Assembly (NCBI GenBank): GCA_964548855.1
Contig: CAZJSR010000007.1
Coordinates: 1-64,000 of the forward strand
DNA: 64,000 nt
Direction of reading: 5' to 3'
Source of the DNA: UBA3206 sp964548855
GTDB taxonomy: Bacteria; Bacillota_I; Bacilli_A; Acholeplasmatales; Anaeroplasmataceae
In this document: piece by piece, positions 59,409-64,000 of the stretch
Layout: each line of letters opens with the position of its first letter
How positions within the stretch are numbered: the first letter of the stretch is position 1
Made by a program: the position numbers and the translations under genes
The notes under the pieces: generated by a model
Told to the model about the DNA's origin: nothing
The model's database searches: none
What the model saw: the letters and a program-made list of their open reading frames with translations, nothing else

Positions 59409-60707
59409 TTATCTTACAATATCAATAATTAAATTATTTTCATTCTTTGTTTCACCTATAACAAACGCATTTTCTACCATTTTAACTATATCATCATCAT
59501 TCTCATCATTTGAATATATATAAGCTAAGACATCGTTTTCTTTAACATAATCTGCTATCTTTTTATTAAGAACAATACCTACAGTTTGATCGATACTATC
59601 ATCAATTTCTTTTCTACCTGCACCAAGTAACATTGCACAATATCCAATTTTATGTGCATCTAATGATACTATATAACCCTCACTACTTGATTTAAGAACT
59701 CTTTTATATTTTGATTTAGGAAACTTACTTACATCATATATATAAGAAGCGTCGCCACCTTGTGAGGCAACTAAGCTTACTAATTTATTTAAAGCACTCT
59801 TATCATCAATCGCCTTCTTAGCTCGTAGTGTTCCTTCTTCAATGCTATTTACTATTTTTGCATCATATAATAAATATCCCGAAATTAAAATACAAATTTC
59901 TAATAAATCTTTAGGTCCACTACCATTTAAAGTATTTATAGCTTCTATGACTTCTAAGTTATTTCCTACAGCATAACCTAAAGGTTCATCCATATTTGTT
60001 AAAATAGCTGTCATTTTCTTATTACATTTTTTTCCAATTTCTACCATAAGTTTTGCAAGACATAACGCATCATCTTTATTCTTCATAAATGCACCAGTTC
60101 CAACCTTAACATCAAGACATATCGCATCTGCACCACTTGCAAGCTTCTTTGACATAATACTTGATGCAATAAGCGGCATACTTGCTACAGTCGCGGTTAC
60201 ATCTCTTAGTGCATATATTTTCTTATCAGCAGGCGCAAGACATCCACTTTGACCTACTAATACTATTCCTATATCATTTACTTGCTTAATAAAATCATCT
60301 TCACTTATATTAACCTTGTATCCTGGAATAGATTCAAGTTTATCAATAGTACCACCAGTATGTGCAAGGCCTCGACCACTCATTTTTGCAAATTTTGCAC
60401 CACAAGATGCTACAATAGGTCCAATAATAAGACTTGTCTTATCACCTACACCTCCTGTAGAGTGTTTGTCTACTTTAATTCCATCTACCCGACTTAAATC
60501 TAAGACATCTCCACTATCTCTCATAATAATTGCCATGTTTGTTGTTTCTTCAACTGTCATGCCTGAAAAATATACTGCCATCAAAAATGCACTCATTTGA
60601 TATTCTGGTATATCTCCTTTTACATATGAATCAATGATGAATTTAAGTTCGTCATAATTAAGTTCATTATTATCTCGTTTCTTTTCAATCAAATCTACCA
60701 TTCTCAT
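59409..60707 (-). CDS. Pyrimidine-nucleoside (thymidine) phosphorylase
   Basis: 432 aa. N-terminal helical domain, then the phosphate-binding signature KVDKHSTGGVGDKTSLIIGPIVASCGAKFAKMSGRGLAHTGGTIDKLESIPG. The length and the C-terminal alpha/beta part match Pdp/DeoA. It splits pyrimidine nucleosides with phosphate for salvage. RBS AGGTGAT precedes the ATG. Starts 8 nt after the S51/PDT gene, so both share an operon. No good terminator follows it. Confidence 0.95.
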   Translation of the reverse strand: MRMVDLIEKKRDNNELNYDELKFIIDSYVKGDIPEYQMSAFLMAVYFSGMTVEETTNMAIIMRDSGDVLDLSRVDGIKVDKHSTGGVGDKTSLIIGPIVASCGAKFAKMSGRGLAHTGGTIDKLESIPGYKVNISEDDFIKQVNDIGIVLVGQSGCLAPADKKIYALRDVTATVASMPLIASSIMSKKLASGADAICLDVKVGTGAFMKNKDDALCLAKLMVEIGKKCNKKMTAILTNMDEPLGYAVGNNLEVIEAINTLNGSGPKDLLEICILISGYLLYDAKIVNSIEEGTLRAKKAIDDKSALNKLVSLVASQGGDASYIYDVSKFPKSKYKRVLKSSSEGYIVSLDAHKIGYCAMLLGAGRKEIDDSIDQTVGIVLNKKIADYVKENDVLAYIYSNDENDDDIVKMVENAFVIGETKNENNLIIDIVR

Positions 60708-60715
60708 AATATCAC

Positions 60716-62203
60716 CTATTCTATACTTGAATAAATACCTAAATTTTTAACAATATATACACCATCACTTAATTCTTTTATACATTTATTTATACTTTGA
60801 ATATCGTTCTTATATGCCATAATTTCCATATAAAAATTATACTTTCCTAGTGCTTCTTTAGTTGGCCTTGATAATATCGCATTTAAATTCAGACCATATT
60901 CATTAAATTTCTTTAAAAATTCAAACAATAAACCTGGTCTATCTTCCGCCATAAACACACCAAGACTACACTTAATTTTATCCTTATAGGATATTTCTTC
61001 TTCATTTTTACTTAACACTATAAATCTAGTATAGTTTGATTCTTTATCATCTACATTTGTAATAACCGTCTTAAAGTTATAATCCTTAAGTTTATGCTTA
61101 GGAATTATTGCACCATATCCTTCATTTTTTTCTAATAACTTATTTAAAGACTCCATATTACTTTCTGTTGTAAGCAAATTAAAACTATTATTTACAGTAA
61201 GAAAATCCAAACATTCTGCTTTAGCCTTAAACTGAACAAAAACATTTTTAACATTTTCTACTAAATCATTAGAAACAAACGCAAATTCAACTTTTTCTTC
61301 TAAATCACATATAATATGATAATCAGACTTCATTAATGTATCAATTGTATCTAACACATAACCATCTAATGTATTTTCAAACGGAATAACTGCATAATTA
61401 TCTTCTTCTATTCCCTTAATTGTCTTTCTAATGGTAGGATAGTATTCTATTTCATATTCTTCTTTTTTACTTTCAATGTATTTTTTCGCAGCTAAACTAC
61501 AATAAGTACCACTAGGACCTAATGCAGCAATTCTTTTTTTATTATATAAAGACTTCATAATATAATTTTCTTCCTTTTCCCATAAATAAACACTTTTCTT
61601 TTTGTTGGATTTAATAATATAATACTTATCATTTTTTATATGTAAAGCAGTATCGTTTTCAAGCGCTAATGCGTTCATATTATAATTTTTTAAAACATCA
61701 TTATAAATAACTAAATCTTCATTATCATAATGAGGACATATTGTTATATCTATTATTCCTAAACCTTTAACCATCTTGTAATTATATGTATGTCCATTGT
61801 CATTATAACTATAACTATCTCCCATACCATAATTTGACATCATTATTGCACCTGCACTAACACCAACGATTAGTTTATCTGTATCTTTAATAAATTCATC
61901 TAATTTAAAAGATTTAATTTTTGAAACTAAGTTATCTGTGTTTCCTCCTGCAAAGTATAATATATTAGCCCAAGATAATTTTTCATTAATTTCCTTTATT
62001 GAAGGATTACTATATAAAAGTAAAAAATCAGAATCATAATCCTTATATTGTTTTTTTAAATTATTAATAGACTTTAAACTATCTTTAGAAGCCGTAGGAA
62101 AAAACAATATTTTAGGATGATTTTCTAAACTAACAATATAATCTTCTATAGTATTATCTAAATTATTTGGATCTTTTCCACCAACTAATATAATATTTCT
62201 CAT
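60716..62203 (-). CDS. S51 peptidase-like / prephenate dehydratase fusion
   Basis: 495 aa with two distinct halves. Residues 1-210: peptidase E (S51) pattern, with LYFAGGNTDNLV, the nucleophile elbow GVSAGA (Ser 116), CPHYD (His 158) and ALENDTALHI. Residues 222-400: prephenate dehydratase, with ALGPSGTYCSLAAKKY, AVIPFENTLDGYVLDTIDTL and the catalytic YTRFIVL (392-394). Residues 415-490: ACT domain with DRPGLLFEFLKKFNEYGLNL and LSRP, the phenylalanine-binding type. The reading frame is continuous. An internal ATG (codon 216) with AGGAAG about 11 nt upstream could give a separate dehydratase. The dehydratase makes phenylpyruvate for Phe synthesis. Confidence 0.85.
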   Translation of the reverse strand: MRNIILVGGKDPNNLDNTIEDYIVSLENHPKILFFPTASKDSLKSINNLKKQYKDYDSDFLLLYSNPSIKEINEKLSWANILYFAGGNTDNLVSKIKSFKLDEFIKDTDKLIVGVSAGAIMMSNYGMGDSYSYNDNGHTYNYKMVKGLGIIDITICPHYDNEDLVIYNDVLKNYNMNALALENDTALHIKNDKYYIIKSNKKKSVYLWEKEENYIMKSLYNKKRIAALGPSGTYCSLAAKKYIESKKEEYEIEYYPTIRKTIKGIEEDNYAVIPFENTLDGYVLDTIDTLMKSDYHIICDLEEKVEFAFVSNDLVENVKNVFVQFKAKAECLDFLTVNNSFNLLTTESNMESLNKLLEKNEGYGAIIPKHKLKDYNFKTVITNVDDKESNYTRFIVLSKNEEEISYKDKIKCSLGVFMAEDRPGLLFEFLKKFNEYGLNLNAILSRPTKEALGKYNFYMEIMAYKNDIQSINKCIKELSDGVYIVKNLGIYSSIE

Positions 62204-62219
62204 AAAATACCTCTAATTT

Positions 62220-62228
62220 ATTATAACA
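62220..62228 (-). promoter_or_regulatory. Extended -10 promoter for fusion gene
   Basis: Minus-strand TGT-TATAAT (hexamer 62220-62225) about 16 nt upstream of the ATG; -35 weak. Confidence 0.55.
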
Positions 62229-62286
62229 TTAAAGTTAAAAAAACATAATTAAATATAATAAAGAAATATTCCTTTTGCCAAATATT

Positions 62287-62311
62287 TAAAAAAAGTGCAC
62301 TAAAATGCACT
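62287..62311 (-). terminator. Terminator after trmB
   Basis: AGTGCA (62294-62299) pairs with TGCACT (62306-62311). On the minus strand it is followed by TTTTTT. Confidence 0.85.
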
Positions 62312-62316
62312 CTTTA

Positions 62317-62961
62317 TTAATCATTCTTAATTTTTCTTGCTTCTAAACGATAAATAGGACCTAACTTTTTCTTTTTAGATTCATATTCAGTCTCAACATT
62401 AAAAATTCCTTCTTCACTATGTAAGTCAACACTTATGTTACTTAAATACCAACCATTTTGACTTAAAGACTCAATAGAATACTCAAATAAAATCTTATTA
62501 TCAGTTTTTTGATTAATTGCACCATCACTGCTAAGTATATTTTTATATACATCTAAAAATAGTTGTGATGTAAGTCTTCTTTTAGAATGTCTAGTTTTAG
62601 GCCACGGATCAGAGAAATTTAAATATATATTAGAAACTTCCCCTTTTTCAAATACTTCATTAAGAAGTATTGCATCATCATTTAAAAATTTTAAATTTGG
62701 CAAATCACATTCACTAGCTTTTTCAACTGCCTTAATAAGCACACTATCAAACTTTTCAATTGCGACAAAATTAATATCACTAAAAGTTTTTGCCATACCT
62801 ATCGCAAAATTTCCTTTACCACACCCTATTTCAATACAAATAGGATTATCATTTTTAAACACTGACTTCCAAGTCCCTTTATATTTTCTTCCATCAATGA
62901 TATAATAATTACTATTATTTTCTAATCTTTCTTTTGCATCTTTTATTTTTCTTAATCTCAT
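62317..62961 (-). CDS. trmB: tRNA (guanine-N7-)-methyltransferase
   Basis: 214 aa. SAM-binding CIEIGCGKGNFAIGMAK, then VAIEKFDSVL and the hallmark LNFSDPWPKTRHSKRRLTSQLFL. It forms m7G46 in tRNA. Its ATG overlaps the stop of the upstream dipeptidase gene (TAATG). Confidence 0.96.
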   Translation of the reverse strand: MRLRKIKDAKERLENNSNYYIIDGRKYKGTWKSVFKNDNPICIEIGCGKGNFAIGMAKTFSDINFVAIEKFDSVLIKAVEKASECDLPNLKFLNDDAILLNEVFEKGEVSNIYLNFSDPWPKTRHSKRRLTSQLFLDVYKNILSSDGAINQKTDNKILFEYSIESLSQNGWYLSNISVDLHSEEGIFNVETEYESKKKKLGPIYRLEARKIKND

Positions 62962-64000
62962 TATTTTACCAACTCATATATAGATTTAGCGTAAATCGCT
63001 ATATTTTTTATAAACGAATCAAGAATAATATATTCATTAGGACAATGAATACATTCTTCCTCACCAGGAAATACAGGACCAAAAGCTACACAATTAGGTA
63101 TAAACTTTGCGTAAGTACCCCCTCCTATAGTAAACGGCTTATTTACTTCATCATTAGTTATACTTTTATATGCATCATATAATGTTCTAACTAACGTACT
63201 ATTAGGTGAAACATAATGCATGTAAGTAGGTTCATCAAGACTGTAATCTAAGCCAAATTCCTTAGTCGCATTTAATAAACATGAATCAATTGTTTTAAAG
63301 TGATCATTAGAAGGCACACGACAGTCAACATGCATGAAAATCCTTCCATCCTTAATCTTAATAACACCAGGATTTAAACTTAAAGATCCCATATCGTCTT
63401 TTATAATATTAATTCCTAATTTTGTACCATCATAATCAAAACTGAAATATTTATCATAAAATGATGTAAAATTACAAGGTTCAACACTATTTATAAAAAG
63501 CACCATAACAGTATTTGAATTAAAACCATTTTGAGGCATAGAACCGTGAGAGTTTTTACCATATGTAATATATTTGTTGTCTTTAAATTCGCCATTATAT
63601 CCATTATCACTTAAGAATTTTAAAAATTCTTTAGAATAATCCTTCTTTAAAGTAACCTCAGTATAATCTGGTACAATATTAATTCTTTCTCCACTTTCCC
63701 ACGTATCAATGATATTTGAATCAATTTTACCTAGTACTTTAAAACATTGAAACGCTTTTTCACCATATATTAAAGGATATTCAGCGTCTGGCGAAAAACC
63801 AAGAGAAGGCATTTCTTCTTTTTTAAAATAATGTTCTAAACATCTACTTCCAGACTCTTCATCACAACCAACGATAAGTCTTATTCTCTTATTTGTTTTA
63901 ATACCTAAATCCTTTAACATCTTTAAAGCAATATAAGAAGCTATTACAGGACCTTTATCATCTAAAGCTCCTCTTGCATACATCTTACCATCAACAATTG
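62961..64000 (-). CDS. M20-family dipeptidase PepV-like, 5'-truncated by window edge
   Basis: The visible C-terminal 346 or so residues read IVDGKMYARGALDDKGPVIAS at the window edge, then GCDEESGSRCLEHYF and FSPDAEYPLIYGEKA, ending in a PFTIGGGTYAKFIPNCVAFGPVFPGEEECIHCPNEYI metal-ligand block. These match the PepV dipeptidase group of M20 metallopeptidases (two zinc ions; His/Asp/Glu ligands, with Asp and Glu in RGALDDKG and DEES). The frame continues past the window, so the N-terminus is missing; an ATG at 63983 is internal. Confidence 0.9.
   Translation of the reverse strand, partial: IVDGKMYARGALDDKGPVIASYIALKMLKDLGIKTNKRIRLIVGCDEESGSRCLEHYFKKEEMPSLGFSPDAEYPLIYGEKAFQCFKVLGKIDSNIIDTWESGERINIVPDYTEVTLKKDYSKEFLKFLSDNGYNGEFKDNKYITYGKNSHGSMPQNGFNSNTVMVLFINSVEPCNFTSFYDKYFSFDYDGTKLGINIIKDDMGSLSLNPGVIKIKDGRIFMHVDCRVPSNDHFKTIDSCLLNATKEFGLDYSLDEPTYMHYVSPNSTLVRTLYDAYKSITNDEVNKPFTIGGGTYAKFIPNCVAFGPVFPGEEECIHCPNEYIILDSFIKNIAIYAKSIYELVK

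Noticed and set aside
1..64000. tRNA/rRNA genes, CRISPR arrays, insertion sequences, prophage
   Set aside because: None were recognised by eye on either strand; intergenic gaps are short and filled with promoters and terminators.

Overview
This 64 kb window is an AT-rich (roughly 30% GC by eye) bacterial chromosome segment. It is almost fully coding and uses the standard code, with TGA as a stop. The gene content and order point to a low-GC Bacillota, most likely an uncultured Bacilli/Erysipelotrichia-type gut bacterium. Supporting signs are rpsB-tsf-pyrH-frr-uppS-cdsA-dxr-rseP, hrcA-grpE-dnaK-dnaJ with a CIRCE operator, rsmE-mtaB-rpsU, trmFO-xerC, spoIIAA-spoIIAB and spoVAC-AD-AE. Promoters are classic TTGACA/TATAAT types with 17-nt spacers or extended -10 elements. 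Shine-Dalgarno sequences often use the right half of the consensus (GGTGAT), and TTG/GTG starts are common. No tRNA, rRNA, CRISPR array, insertion sequence or prophage was seen.

Layout. 1-8.4 kb (minus strand): translation and envelope cluster with a structured rpsB leader, tsf, pyrH, frr, then a separately promoted uppS-cdsA-dxr-rseP-flavoprotein unit. 8.4-15.5 kb: an orphan lipoprotein, a divergent O-antigen-ligase-like polymerase, xerC-trmFO, a LysM protein, ung, hpf, a cold-shock gene and a cysteine-rich orphan. 15.5-20.8 kb: a structured intergenic region, then a sensor kinase/response regulator next to an ABC exporter, with a direct repeat over the operon promoter. 20.9-29.4 kb: rpsU, mtaB, rsmE, the dnaK heat-shock operon, an MBL hydrolase and rpmG. 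29.5-43.9 kb: map, ispG, a ZIP metal transporter with an operator over its -10, an ABC-F ATPase, a large periplasmic-sensor/EAL protein, a VTT membrane protein, two RluA-type pseudouridine synthases, a GltD-like oxidoreductase, a phosphatase, a patatin and queH. 44-48 kb: a flavoprotein, a CPBP protease and a compact sporulation block, spoIIAA-spoIIAB-spoVAC-spoVAD-spoVAE, with no sigF between spoIIAB and spoVAC. 48-64 kb: an M18 aminopeptidase, a fused ABC exporter, a DacF-type carboxypeptidase, fumarase plus malic enzyme, a large repeat-containing lipoprotein with a cre-like site in its promoter, pyrimidine phosphorylase, an S51-peptidase/prephenate-dehydratase fusion, trmB and a truncated pepV-like dipeptidase.

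How the genes work together. dxr and ispG show a methylerythritol-phosphate isoprenoid route. It feeds uppS (undecaprenyl carrier), and cdsA supplies phospholipid precursors. The fumarase subunits plus malic enzyme form a fumarate-malate-pyruvate module. The sporulation block resembles the Bacillus dacF-spoIIA-spoVA neighbourhood, but the forespore sigma factor is missing from its usual place. The least ordinary items are the sigF-less spoIIA/spoVA operon with a hairpin carrying the spoVAC ribosome binding site, the S51-PDT fusion, the interleaved inverted repeats at 15.56-15.68 kb, and the promoter-overlapping repeats that predict dedicated regulators. I did not find a clearly new defence or mobile system; the region is mostly core chromosome.
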